A stretch of 64,000 nucleotides of DNA from Anthonomus grandis grandis (taxonomy: Eukaryota; Arthropoda; Insecta; Coleoptera; Curculionidae). Both the position numbers and the translations under genes were made by a program. The notes beneath the pieces are model-generated. The model had not been told where the DNA came from, did not search any database, and saw nothing but the letters and a program-made list of their open reading frames with translations. This document shows, one piece after another, positions 20,092-30,602 of this stretch. Position 1 is the stretch's first letter. Every line of letters starts with the position of its first letter. Where the stretch lies: positions 25,027,167-25,091,166 of the forward strand of contig NC_065547.1 in assembly GCF_022605725.1 (NCBI RefSeq), written 5' to 3'.

Positions 20092-21919
20092 TGTTACTTT
20101 TTGTTTTGTGGCTTTACGGGTATAGATGAAAATATTGATTTTTTTTTAAAACAAAAATGTGCTGTTATGACCCAAAACGAAAAAAAATGCCTAGTGGCAT
20201 TTAATGAAATGAGTTTGAAGGAAAGCTTAGAGTTTAACAAAAAGTTAGATTTTATAGAGGGTTTTGAGGATTCAGGTCCTTTAGGGAGGAGCAAAAAAAC
20301 AGCAAACCATGCTCTTGCGTTTTGCATTAAGGGTATTTATTCCAATTGGAAGCTTCCTCTGGCCTATTTTTTTCTCAAAATTCGGCTGTAAAAGATAATT
20401 TGAAAGAATTACTTATATATGTAATAACCAGATTAAATGCCATGGGATTTTTGCCTCTTGCCTTAGTTTGTAACCAGGGCAGTAACAACAGAGGTGCAAT
20501 ATCATTGTTAAACGTAACTAAAGATAAACCCTATTTTTTTTGCAATAATAATAAAGTATTTTGTTTGTACAATGTTCCTCATCTTTTCAAAAGCATTCGG
20601 AATAACTGGCTAAATGGAACATTTGAGCTCTTTAAAAAAAAATTCTTTTGATGTAAAAGAAACTTACAATATCGATAAATCATCCCAGTCAGTACGAGTT
20701 TTGCCAAAAATTACTGACAAATACATAAGTTCCAATGCTTTTGAAAAGATGTCATGCAAATTGGCTTTGCAGATTTTTTTTTAAACTATGGGTGCTGCCC
20801 TAAGGACATGTGTAACAAAACGTTTGATTAATGATGAAATAGGTACTAATACTACAGATTTTATTGAAAACATGAACAATTTATTTGATTCTTTGAATAG
20901 TAAACGACTCTATTCTAAAAATCCCTTTAACTGCGGTATTAGTACTCAAAACATGCAGGTTTTAAGTACATTGCAAAGGGGCAAATACCTTTTTGAAGCG
21001 TTAGAAAAATTGAGTATAGTGAAAAATAAAAAAACAAAACAAAAAAAAATGGTTAGAAATAGGCCACCTTGTTTCGATGGACTGGTTCAAACCATTAACG
21101 CAATATTAGGATTATATGAAGATCAAAAAAACCAAAATAATGCATTTTTACTGACAAATCGGTTAAACCAAGATTTCCTTGAAATTATTTTTTCCATGGC
21201 TCGACAGCGTGGGGGTTGGAACCTAAACCCAACAGCAAGGTCGTTTCGTTTATTTTTCCGTATTAAAACAATTAGTGATTTACTAACTCCTTCAAAAAGG
21301 TCAAATTGTGAAGTTGACGATATGGATGAACAATTTCTTCTTGACGATAGAAGAAAAAAAGAAACAGAGCTTGTAACAGAGGTAGGTCAAATCCAAGAGA
21401 AAGTTGTCGAAACAGGTGGCACAGGTGCTGAAAATCTTGAGGATTCACCCGAAATTAAAAATACGACGGAGACCTCTCGTACTCTATTATTCAATTCCTT
21501 GGAGGACTGTAGTATTGGACAAATATAAGTGTGCAACTTGTGCAACTTCCCTCAGGTCAACTGGCCATTTAAATGAGCCTACCCAACTATTTCTTTTAAA
21601 TAAAAACTACGGTGGAAATGAAAATACTTACTTAGTTTGTCCAAGTAATGCGGTTTCTGATGTGGTAACAAAATCCATGAAAATATTTAGTAAGGAATTT
21701 AAAAAGATAAAATATCACGAATTTTTAGGAACAAAAATTCAAAATAAAATTTTGTCTAAAAATTTAGTTTGGTTAGGTTCAAATAGCGATGAGTGTTATG
21801 AGCACAAAATATTTTTATTAAAAAAGCTCGTTCACACCAACCTTTACAAGTTTTGTAAGTCGTATCGCAAAAGATCTGTAAAACCTAAACAAAAAATTAA
21901 AAACTTGAAACATAAATGA
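20092..21919 (+). pseudogene. P-element (THAP9-like) transposase remnant
   Basis: Transposase of the P superfamily, lacking its N-terminal THAP domain. A likely acceptor TTGCAG precedes 20092. Recognisable blocks: AFNEMSLKESLEFNKKLDF (first catalytic D/E region), GRSKKTANHALAF, LALVCNQGSNNRGAI, NVPHLFKSIRNNWL, then FLLTNRLNQDFLE with RQRGGWNLNPTARSFRLF, the conserved C-terminal P-element signature, and a tail with CATCATS-type cysteines. Frameshifts occur near 20385, 20640-20785 and 21505, and the middle part has small deletions. The upstream exons were not found between 19550 and 20085, so the copy is truncated or its first exons are lost. No 31-bp P-type terminal repeats were recognised. 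Confidence 0.85.
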
Positions 21920-22060
21920 AACAATAAACAAAATTTTGATTTTTAAACTACAAATCAATAATATTATACATATATTAATGAAACTTAAAAAAAATCTTTT
22001 ATAAAATACCCTAATTTAAACAAACCATATCAATCATAACTCAATAAAAATAGTCCAATA

Positions 22061-22727
22061 ACTCAATAATATGCCATTTAAAAAATTTTTTAAATCCAAA
22101 CGGTTCTGATGATAATCGAAAAAAAAACGAAATTTTGAAAGATTTAAGTATGTATATTAAATTTTTTTCTTAACTTATTTTTGCTCCGATTTTATAATAA
22201 TTCACACTTTTGCATTGCCACTTTTTCCGTGTTACATGGTGGTATTTTTAGATTTTCAATATGACTGGTCGACCATAATTAACTTTGTTTTTTCTTATGC
22301 GCGCTATTTTGGATTTTTGCGTTTTTAAAAAGTACTTTTTAATACATTTTCATTGATGCATATCAGACTGATGACACGAAGTACCCAAATCGCATATTCA
22401 ATAATATGTAAGTGTGATACATTTTTAAAATGGTAATAAAAAGTAGGTATGTACTTTTTAAAAATTAAAAACTCTAATATGGCGTCCCTACGAAAAAACA
22501 AAGTTGATGATGGTCAGCAAAGGACGAAACGTCGTCTTGAAAATCTAAAAATACCACAATGTAGCACAGAAAAAAGGGGAAATGCAAAACTATAAATTAT
22601 TTTAAAATCGAATAAAAATAGGCTCAGAAAAAAGTAAAATAGATTTTTCAAAGATTCGGTTTTTTTCGATTATCCTCACAATCGTTCGAATTTTAAAAAA
22701 ATTTTAAATGGCATGCTATTGAGCTAA
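22061..22727. repeat. large imperfect foldback (inverted repeat)
   Basis: The sequence from 22061 (ACTCAATAATATGCCATTTA) to about 22350 pairs imperfectly with the reverse complement of about 22440-22727 (ATTGAG end), leaving a loop near 22350-22440. Shared blocks include GGTATTTTTAGATTTTCAA, CAACTTTGTTTTTTC and GATAATCGAAAAAAA. No coding capacity. It lies just after the P-element remnant; it could be a foldback transposon or part of its 3' region. Confidence 0.7.
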
Positions 22728-24401
22728 AAATTGCGCAACTTTTTCCCCGATTTTGTCTCTCTCTCTCTGTCTCTTTTTCCCTCCGTTTAGAAAGTTCTCC
22801 GTTGGTGAATGGTGAGCAATGTCCCATGGTGAGCATGTCTGATGCCCTACACTCAATTTACTTTCTAACGTATCAAAAGTGTAATGCAAAATTTTTCATT
22901 AGCAAAAATCATATAACTTTCGATGTACGTTATCAATAACACCGTGCACATTTTAATGGTATTTGCTGGTAACAGTGTTATTTCGTACAACAAAAGTTTT
23001 ATTGTTTCCTATACAGCGTGTCTCACGACAACGTTAACAGCGTAGAACTTTTAGAATTTTTGAAGAAAAAAAAACCAAAATGCGGTGTTTATGGGAGACA
23101 ATGCTATTTCTAAAAATGTATTCAAAACTACCCCTGCGTATTTCACCCCCGAGAAACTACCCCTATTTTTTATTTCAAATGGCACCCTCAATTTTTTTTA
23201 ATATTTTGACAGCATTTTTCTTTCGAGTACAATGAAAAAAAAAAATTATTAAAAAAAATTAAGGAAAAAGCACATTTTCATTATATTTTTGAATTAAATT
23301 TTTATTTATTTGGGCACTTATTTGATAATAATTAAAAATAACTTATTAAAAAAAATTGTCAAAAAATTTTAAAATTGGACAAAAATTTTGAAGAAAATCT
23401 TGAACAAAAAGTCTTTTGTTTCTCATGCAATTGGTTTTTTGTTACGCTTTTCGAATTCTCAGAGCTAAAATACATCGATTAGCTATTTTAATTTTTTCAG
23501 AAATACCTACTGGGGGCAGGGGGAATCAAATAATACCATTTTTCCTCTTCGTTGGAAGATCTTGTATAATGATAATAGTAGTTGTAAAATTTAATTTTAT
23601 TATATGAACAGTTTTATAAGAATTTTCAATTTTATAATATTGTCGACCACAAATTTTTTATTTAGGATTCGGTATATGATATTCTAAAAATTTTTACTTA
23701 TTTTATTATAGGTGTGCGTAGTCATTAATTATTATAATGTAACTGCTTGCAAAAATATAATTATATAAGCTTTAAGTTACATTTTGGTACGGTGTTTTAA
23801 TTTGTATTTTAACAATGAAATTAAGATAAGAAATAACATAAAAAATAACCATCATCCTTTATTTTCAGCCATTGCCATCCTCTTCTGAATATAAAAATTT
23901 GCTACATAAGGTAAAAACTTAAAAATACCATTGACTTGTTTTGCCGTTTTTTAAAATAGCGAATACTTTTTGAAATAAAAACTAATTACGAAAATTAAAT
24001 AATTGAGGCGTTTATTTTAAAAACAACGTAAGTCCAAAATTTTCGAAAACGCGATTATGGCCTCATCATATAAAAGACACTATACTCTATCACCCCAAAT
24101 ATTCATTCCTCCTAAAAACATTACTGTTACATGTGTCCCAATATTTAGTACTAAAATATTTTTTTCCCGAGAGTGTTTTTTTCGTTTTCTACAAAAACAA
24201 CATTTTGGACTTTATTTTAAGTATATAGTTTAAAGATTATCTTACCTCAGTCTAATAATTTATTTTATTAACTATTAAAAAAAAAGTACTACTATCTATA
24301 TAGGTATATAATGTATCAATCTATACATCTTATCAACCTATAGATTAAAAACAAAAACAAAAAAATTTTTTTTTTCGAATTTATCGTTTAAAAATTATTA
24401 A
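22728..24401. other. AT-rich stretch without a gene
   Basis: A (CT)n tract lies at 22758-22775. From 23013, ACAGCGTGTCTCACGACAACG resembles one end of a mariner-type element, but I find no matching other end. The rest is low-complexity AT-rich DNA. Confidence 0.5.
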
Positions 24402-24629
24402 TTATAATAATAATAATAATAATAAATCGTCTTTTATTAATCATGCATATACACTACACAGATTTAAATGTTTTATAGGTATATACATATAAGAATAAAG
24501 ATTAATAGAATAAAGAATAAAGGTTAAAGAATACAAATGGCGAAGTTTAGCCTTGGGCTACTCTTACACTTAACCATCCCTATTCTAAATCAAAAAAGAA
24601 GTGAAAAGTAAACATAATTCATAATGACA

Positions 24630-27458
24630 CTAAGTATTTTGTAAATTTAACAAATAAGTTTTAAACTGAGACCTAAAGCCTTTTAAACTAATATCTCTTA
24701 AATAGGGATCTAAGGAATTATATAAAGATACTGCATTATAGGCAAAACCTCTTTGAAAGAGTGCTGAATGATGTTGTGGCATAGTAAAGTGATTTCCATA
24801 ACGAAGTTCACGGTTATGAATAAATGTTCGAAATACTAACTTTTCCCTCAAATATACAGGAATATTTGATATTAACAACCTCATTAGAAAAGTAGCAAAA
24901 TGATGCTTTACCACACCCGACATATTTAACCAATTTAATTGTTTAAATTCTGCTGAGACATGATCATATCTCCTCAGACCAAATATGAAGCGACAACAGT
25001 TATTTTGCACAACTTGCAATCTATTTTTTGTCACTAAATCTAAACAGGGGTAGTACACTATATTACAATAATAAAAAATTGGCAAAACCAGAGATTCACA
25101 GAGTTTTTTCCTAATATTAAAGTCTAAGATATATCTGTTGGCATAGAGAACTTTCATTTTTACATAACTTTTTTGAAGTAACTTATTCACATGATCTCTG
25201 AACCTTAAATCAGTATCAATGATAAGCCCTAAGTTCTTCGCATTTTTAGAAAATCCCAAAGTTGTGTCGCCCAGTTTCAGGTGCAACCTACCTTCTAGCA
25301 GTTTTCTTCGCTTTTCTGAACAAAAGAGAAGTACCTCTGTTTTTTCAGGATTTATCTTTAAGTTATGTTCTCTTGAGTAATCATTGATGGATTTTAGATC
25401 GTCATTGAGAGATGCTTCAGCTTCTGCTGGTTTATTGGGGTCAAAATAATGCAAAACCTGTTTATCATCTGCATATGACTGTGAATCTGAATTTTTGATT
25501 ACCTGGAAAATGTCAAAAATGTATATTAGAAACAAAAGTGGTCCAATTATAGATCCTTGTGGTACACCAGATATCACAGTCTCAGCAGAAGAAAACTTGT
25601 TACCAATTTGTACGCGCTGTTGTCTATCTGTCAGGTAGCACCTGAAAAAGGAGACAGAGCATTCGTCAAAGCCCAGATATTTTAGTTTAGCACACAGTAA
25701 ATCATGGTCTATCAGATCAAAAGCTTTAGAGTAGTCCAGGGAGACTAGGACAACCGCAATATTTTTGTCTAATGCCCTTATTATGTTGTCAGTTAAGTTC
25801 AGAAGAGCAGTAGTAGTACTATGTCCAGACCTAAAGCCTGACTGATGAACTGGGAGCAAATTATTAAGATTTAGGTAATTTAACACTTGTGTGTGAACAG
25901 TTCTTTCAAGAATTTTAGATAGGACAGGCAACAGGCTTATGGGACGAAGTTCATTCACAGCAGTTACTTTTCTGGTCTTAGGAACAGGAAGAATTATGGA
26001 CTTTTTCCAGTCCTCTGGAAAATACCCAGCTTCTAGGCAAGAATTAACAATATGTGTCAAATGAGGTAGGATAGCAGGAAGGCCAAGCTTTATCATAAAA
26101 AGTGTCAAATTGTCATGACCAGAAACATTGGACTTAATGGAATAAATATTTTTTTTCACTGAACTGGAATCTATCATATTAAATTGAAAGTGCAAGTTGT
26201 TCTTAAGTTTATTTGTGTTATAGAAATGTATTTTTTGGTCACATTTATTTGATTTTTTAAATACACTCAAAAAGTAGTCATTTGCACTATCAGGATTAAC
26301 AGAGTCAAGTGGAAATTCACTATTAGAAGTTTTTGAGCTTACATTTACATTCATATTTTTAAGATTTTTCCAGAGTAACTTACTATTTTTTTGTTGTTCC
26401 AAAAAACTTAAATAGCCCTTTTTTTCCCTTCGAATAGAAGCAAGTGCAAAGTTTCGAGCCCGCTTATAAGCTTCAAAATCAGCTAATGACTTTGATTTTT
26501 TATATTTTAAGTTAGCCTTATCACGTTCCTTTAATATGGCCTCTAGAGCTGGTGTAAGCCAAGGTGCTGGGGGTTTATTAACGCGGACGGTCTTTATTGG
26601 TACATGTTTGTCAAATAATTTTATTAGGTTCTGTGTCAGAAATTGTACTTTGTCATCTATATTTGGAAAATAATATATGTTATCCCAGGGTATTTGTAAA
26701 AGCTCTGTATTAAAAAGGTTTTCATTAAAATGTTTGTAACTGCGGAATGATATTATTTTCTGGACTCTTTTAAGATTTGGTAAGCGTATATTACAAAATG
26801 CCAACTTATGGTCACTTATCCCGATAGCAGAGATGGTGCCAACATCCATAATAGCATCTGCATCACTAAAAAATATAGGATCTAGTAATGTTGATACTCT
26901 ATCAGTGACCCTTGTAGCCTCATCAATGGCCTCAGTGAAACCAAAAACATCAAATATGTCGGATATTGGATTATTGCTGTTAAAAAAATTAATATTTAAA
27001 TCCCCTAGAACCGTTACATAGTCGGAGGTTGATATTATTTCTGGTAGAATATTGTCAAGTGCATTTGCACAAGCCCCAATATTATTCATAGTACGATATA
27101 TGACCCCAGCAGTAATAGAGACCCTGTTTATATTAATTTTTAGCCACATATTTTCAAAACCATCTATATCTGTACCTATATTAAGGTTAAGAATCTCAGC
27201 CTTTAAGTGAGATTTAACAAAAAATCCTACCCCCCCACCTCGGCCAGTAGACCTATCTTTGCGATAAAAATTGTAACCAGTTATAGAAATCACATTTGAC
27301 GAGACGTTATTAGTTAACCAAGTTTCTGTCACTGCGATAATGTCATAATCATTACCTATTACCAAATCCACAAACTCCTGAAATCCCGTAAAAATCGACC
27401 TTAAGTTTAAATGTGCCATTTTAAGAATGGCAGACATATTGCTATTAATATTATTCAT
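24630..27458 (-). CDS. LINE ORF2: endonuclease and reverse transcriptase
   Basis: 942-residue enzyme that nicks target DNA and copies the element RNA. The N-terminal APE-type endonuclease has NLRSI (residues 18-22), TETW with catalytic E45, GDLNIN (D153, N155) and the SDH motif (215-217). The reverse transcriptase (about 485-740) has LRPISLLPVLSKILER, LDYSKAFDLID (574-584), SGVPQGSIIGPLLFLIYI (630-647) and the catalytic YADD (662-665). A typical C-terminal region with ...NCCRFIFGLRRYDHVS follows. All catalytic residues are present and there are no breaks, so this copy may be active. It starts 12 bases after the ORF1 stop. Clade is put at the CR1/Jockey group on the basis of the ORF1 type; not certain. 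Confidence 0.95.
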   Translation of the reverse strand: MNNINSNMSAILKMAHLNLRSIFTGFQEFVDLVIGNDYDIIAVTETWLTNNVSSNVISITGYNFYRKDRSTGRGGGVGFFVKSHLKAEILNLNIGTDIDGFENMWLKININRVSITAGVIYRTMNNIGACANALDNILPEIISTSDYVTVLGDLNINFFNSNNPISDIFDVFGFTEAIDEATRVTDRVSTLLDPIFFSDADAIMDVGTISAIGISDHKLAFCNIRLPNLKRVQKIISFRSYKHFNENLFNTELLQIPWDNIYYFPNIDDKVQFLTQNLIKLFDKHVPIKTVRVNKPPAPWLTPALEAILKERDKANLKYKKSKSLADFEAYKRARNFALASIRREKKGYLSFLEQQKNSKLLWKNLKNMNVNVSSKTSNSEFPLDSVNPDSANDYFLSVFKKSNKCDQKIHFYNTNKLKNNLHFQFNMIDSSSVKKNIYSIKSNVSGHDNLTLFMIKLGLPAILPHLTHIVNSCLEAGYFPEDWKKSIILPVPKTRKVTAVNELRPISLLPVLSKILERTVHTQVLNYLNLNNLLPVHQSGFRSGHSTTTALLNLTDNIIRALDKNIAVVLVSLDYSKAFDLIDHDLLCAKLKYLGFDECSVSFFRCYLTDRQQRVQIGNKFSSAETVISGVPQGSIIGPLLFLIYIFDIFQVIKNSDSQSYADDKQVLHYFDPNKPAEAEASLNDDLKSINDYSREHNLKINPEKTEVLLFCSEKRRKLLEGRLHLKLGDTTLGFSKNAKNLGLIIDTDLRFRDHVNKLLQKSYVKMKVLYANRYILDFNIRKKLCESLVLPIFYYCNIVYYPCLDLVTKNRLQVVQNNCCRFIFGLRRYDHVSAEFKQLNWLNMSGVVKHHFATFLMRLLISNIPVYLREKLVFRTFIHNRELRYGNHFTMPQHHSALFQRGFAYNAVSLYNSLDPYLRDISLKGFRSQFKTYLLNLQNT

Positions 27459-27470
27459 ATTGAAATAGAT

Positions 27471-28601
27471 CTATACACAGTCAGATAAATAGTCAACCTT
27501 CTTATTATATAAGCTAATTATTCTCAATAGGCAAGGACATTCTCGACTTAAGGCTTCATGACTAACATCTAAGTTTTCATTTGGCTTTTTAGATTTTATA
27601 CAATTTATACATTTTTTTTCATTAGACCTACATTCTTTATAAGAGTGATTGCCAGAGCATCTTGAGCAGATTTGTTGTGATTTACAATCCTTACCATAGT
27701 GATTAAAGCCCATGCAATTAAAACATTGTAGGACACTTACGTGATTAAAAACACGACACCTAGACCACCCTAGTTTGACCCTTTCTTGACTTAATAATTT
27801 GTTATGAGTAATTGAATCGACTTCAAGGATAAGATTTATATTTTTAAAATTATTTACCGATTTTTTTAAAACTTTCATATAAAAATCTTCCCCGTCAAAT
27901 AAGTTATTCCACTTAACAATTAAATCTATTATTGTACTATCAGAGTCTTCTAAACCTACATCATCCTTGTTAATATTTACTATTTTCATTTTTGGTTTTT
28001 TCAAAGATGGTACCTCCACAGTGTATTTTTGTCCTAACTGTTTTTCCAATTGTGTACGAAGATCCTTAATCTGGTTTTTATCCGAACAGCCTATTACAAC
28101 ACCACCTCCCTTAATTTGCCTAAACTTCGAAACTTCAATTTTAGAAGGATCTACGTTTTGCCTAATCTCCTTTTTGGTTAAAATGCCATCCTGCTCATCA
28201 ACAGCCTTTATTAGAACAACAGATTCTGGTTTTCCTCTCCTTACCACGTCAGAAAAGGTCCCCTTGCTCTCGTTCTGCGTATTTTGAAGCTTCTTCTCTA
28301 ACATCTCTATTTTTTGTAATAATTCCTTATTATTTGTTTCCAGACAACTGATAATCTTCTCTTTAGCTTCAATATGTTTATGTTTCTCCTCAATTAGTGA
28401 TTGATATAGAGAAAATGATTCACCTTTAGTACATTTTTCACAGTAGAATTTCAAGTGCCGCTTTGATTTAAGCTGCAAAACCTTGTATTCAGAAGCATTT
28501 ATCAATGACAACACTTCATTTCTACATAATCGAGTTTTGCAACCATCACAAGCAAAAATTTTAATTTGCGAGCTGTTTTTTTTACAAACATCGCATTCCA
28601 T
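27471..28601 (-). CDS. LINE ORF1: PHD-like finger, coiled coil and zinc knuckles
   Basis: 376-residue nucleic-acid-binding protein of the LINE. The N-terminus has a PHD-like cysteine finger (CDVCKKNS, CDGCKTRLC, FYCEKC; residues 3-58), a feature of CR1-group ORF1 proteins. Residues about 65-110 are Lys/Glu/Leu-rich and likely form a coiled coil (HKHIEAKEKIISCLETNN). After a linker and an RRM-like part come cysteine knuckles: CFNCMGFNHYGKDC, CSRCSGNHSYKEC and CINC...H....C. The reading frame is intact. It probably coats the element RNA; this role is inferred from the family. Confidence 0.9.
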   Translation of the reverse strand: MECDVCKKNSSQIKIFACDGCKTRLCRNEVLSLINASEYKVLQLKSKRHLKFYCEKCTKGESFSLYQSLIEEKHKHIEAKEKIISCLETNNKELLQKIEMLEKKLQNTQNESKGTFSDVVRRGKPESVVLIKAVDEQDGILTKKEIRQNVDPSKIEVSKFRQIKGGGVVIGCSDKNQIKDLRTQLEKQLGQKYTVEVPSLKKPKMKIVNINKDDVGLEDSDSTIIDLIVKWNNLFDGEDFYMKVLKKSVNNFKNINLILEVDSITHNKLLSQERVKLGWSRCRVFNHVSVLQCFNCMGFNHYGKDCKSQQICSRCSGNHSYKECRSNEKKCINCIKSKKPNENLDVSHEALSRECPCLLRIISLYNKKVDYLSDCV

Positions 28602-28720
28602 AATTAGTCAGTTTTATCCGACAAGCCGGCAATACCGCAACCAACCTTGTAAGCAGGTTGCCTTGATATTCGCTATACTGCGCAATGTTTACGTTTCTCA
28701 CATGCGGACCCGAGAAAGGA

Positions 28721-29205
28721 ATTTAAATAGTTCTAAAGTTATGTGTCTAGAAAATCATAGACTTTTTCCACTAATTTATGGACTAGTTTCCAGGTAATAT
28801 AAATTACCAGGTTTGAACAATTTTTATTGCCTTAATCTGCATAAAAACACTAAATTTTTGAGGAGCAAAAACAACGTAATATTCTCGTCACTTTGGCGAC
28901 GTTGCCTCTATCTTTAATATACCATAAAACTTACATTATTATAGTTTAAATATTTCGGATATATCCTTTATTGTTTACATACAAAAAATGTCTTACATAA
29001 AAAAAATCTTTAATTATTAATTATACAGTAAAGAAGCAAAAAAATAAAAGAACAGCTTTTTCGCTCGTTTTTATACTTTTCATTTAATTTTTTTTATATT
29101 TGTTGCAAAATATTAAACTATCGAATAAAAAAATCGCAAAAAAAATGTTCAAGTAAAACAAACCTCTTTAAAAATTCATCAATTATTATTGTCACAGTAT
29201 CACAG
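28721..29205. other. AT-rich spacer
   Basis: No gene or clear repeat seen. A purely AT-rich tract occupies 28970-29160. Confidence 0.5.
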
Positions 29206-29515
29206 ATTTAAAATGTAAAATCTGTGACAGTACCTACTTAGTAAATGAAATTAACCCCGTCGCGTCGGCGTCGCATCGAGGAAAAAAAAGTGCGTCAGTG
29301 GCCGACGAAAGCGATGCTACGATGCGATGATTGAAGCGAAGACCCGGAAGCATACCTACCGACAAAAATTAAAATTTGCAACGCAGGGCCACAATCGGAG
29401 CGAAATATCCGTTTTCGGCTGAATCGCGAGCAAGCGGCTGCTTTCTCAGTGGGGAAAATGAAAATGAAATACATTGGAGTGGTTATTTGGAGCGTAGCTA
29501 GTTAAATCTGTGGTA
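29206..29515. repeat. ~310-bp element with CACAGATTTAA inverted ends
   Basis: The left end TCACAGATTTAAAATG and right end TTAAATCTGTGG are inverted copies; GTAT lies on both sides, a possible 4-bp target duplication. The right end (29487-29515) matches 19743-19770 in reverse complement. The core is unusually CpG-rich (CGTCGCGTCGGCGTCGC near 29258). Non-autonomous DNA transposon of unknown family. Confidence 0.55.
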
Positions 29516-29884
29516 TGACCAAAGATTATAAGACTTATTAGGAGTATTATAACTTTTGGTATGCCTTTGGCCTTTCGCCCTTGATCCTATTTAAAATTAA
29601 AAAATGTATTAGAATTGGGTCTATATATGATAAAATGTGCTTTTGTACTTTGTTGTCGAAAATGTATTAGAAATAGTACAAATGTACTCAAACGGCAACC
29701 CTGGTTGTCTCTGCATGTGCTCAATTATTTCATTTAACCACCCTCACCGTCTTCCCCTCCACATTGTTTTCATATAACACATGACACTGGCCTGCGCAAC
29801 TAAAACTTTTTGAAAGATTAACGTCAGAACCTGCAGCCAGATTTATCGGTTTTTGCATGAAACCTGAATAGCAATTTTTATTTT
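29516..29884. other. spacer with a solitary hAT-type terminus
   Basis: CGGCAACCCTG at 29694-29704 resembles the ends of the hAT elements at 8842-9280 and 9334. The adjoining GGTTGTCTCTG resembles the flank at 9310-9330 in inverse orientation. No gene. Confidence 0.4.
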
Positions 29885-29921
29885 CTGGATTTATCTGGTT
29901 TTGCTTGATCGCTCCTCAATT
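29885..29921 (-). repeat. terminal fragment of the 505-bp dispersed repeat
   Basis: Matches one boundary of the repeats at 3301-3808 and 5937-6440 (core TTATCTGGTTTTGCTTGATC, then GCTCCTCAATT). The similarity stops abruptly after CAATT, so this is either an end of the repeat or a small relic. Confidence 0.7.
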
Positions 29922-30448
29922 GATACCAGTGTCACCACCTTCTGTATAAAAAAACGTTCGCACAAACAACAGTTACCTATACAATCGACGACCGGAAATA
30001 AATTAGTTATGCAACAGATGCCGCCACAGGCATCATGTAATCAATTAAAAAAGGACGACTGCCGTATGAATCAACCAAGATAAGGATGGCAACACGGAAA
30101 TACGTAATTCGAGCTTCGAAACATGCACAACATACCTCTCCCTTTCTAACATATTTCGATCAAATGGGATGACTACAGTAATTTCCTAATGTTTTTGTTT
30201 AGTCTGACAACTTTGGAGGGGGATCCAAAGTGACAGGAAAGAAAACAGAGCCGTCAAAGCGTAATGGTCGTCGTGTTTGGCTTTGGCGAATTAATTTAAT
30301 TTGGTGTTTTTTGCAAATATCGTCCATTAAATTAAAATTTTCCGAATGCAATGAATGAACTTGAGTTTTGTCGATATTGAAGAGTGTTCTCGTGGTCAAA
30401 TTACAGTCCTCGATTGTGTTAAAACCCCCGTGTCCTCATGTAAAATAT
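29922..30448. other. probable upstream region of the mim gene
   Basis: No gene is recognised. This is the region immediately before a TATA-like motif and the first mim coding exon, so it may hold promoter elements. Confidence 0.4.
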
Positions 30449-30456
30449 TATAAAAG
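30449..30456 (+). promoter_or_regulatory. possible TATA box of mim
   Basis: TATAAAAG lies 78 bases upstream of the mim start codon, at a distance that would give a 5' UTR of about 50 bases. This is a sequence match only; upstream non-coding exons are equally possible. Confidence 0.35.
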
Positions 30457-30533
30457 ATGAAACCTTACAGAAGTGATTGTGGTGCTTGTTTCTTTTTGTG
30501 AGTAGAGTCGTGGATATTTTTGTGAAGTAAGAC

Positions 30534-30602
30534 ATGGAAAACAGCATGGATAAAGAGTCGGGTCTCGGTGGCCTGTTCCAACAAATTATTATGGATATGA
30601 AG
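30534..30602 (+). CDS. mim: mim/MTSS1 exon 1 (start of I-BAR domain)
   Basis: First coding exon of the host gene for missing-in-metastasis (MTSS1), an inverse-BAR protein that binds phosphoinositide membranes and actin and shapes membrane protrusions (family knowledge). It encodes 23 residues including ESGLGGLFQQIIMDMK, matching the conserved start of the I-BAR domain in animal MTSS1 proteins. The ATG at 30534 is followed by an open frame to a donor AAG|GTTTGT, phase 0. Exons 2 and 3 lie 28.5 kb downstream and continue the domain in the right phase. Intron 1 (30603-59088) is mostly transposons. The rest of the I-BAR domain and the C-terminal WH2 motif must lie beyond the window. Confidence 0.9.

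Larger units (their letters stand above)
24402..28720 (-). mobile_element. full-length LINE (CR1/Jockey group) with intact ORF1 and ORF2
   Basis: On the minus strand: a locally GC-rich 5' region (28720-28602), ORF1 (28601-27471), 12 bases, ORF2 (27458-24630), about 200 bases of 3' UTR, and a (TTA)n tail (24402-24428). Both reading frames are free of stops. The 5' boundary is approximate and I found no target duplication. Short spacing between the ORFs suggests reinitiation of translation. Confidence 0.85.

Noticed and set aside
23013..23035. Mariner-like end ACAGCGTGTCTCACGACA
   Set aside because: No partner terminus found within several kb, so no element is claimed.
29250..29480. CpG-rich stretch considered as the mim promoter
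   Set aside because: It has inverted CACAGATTTAA ends and shares one with 19743, so it is better explained as a mobile element; the exon lies more than 1 kb away.
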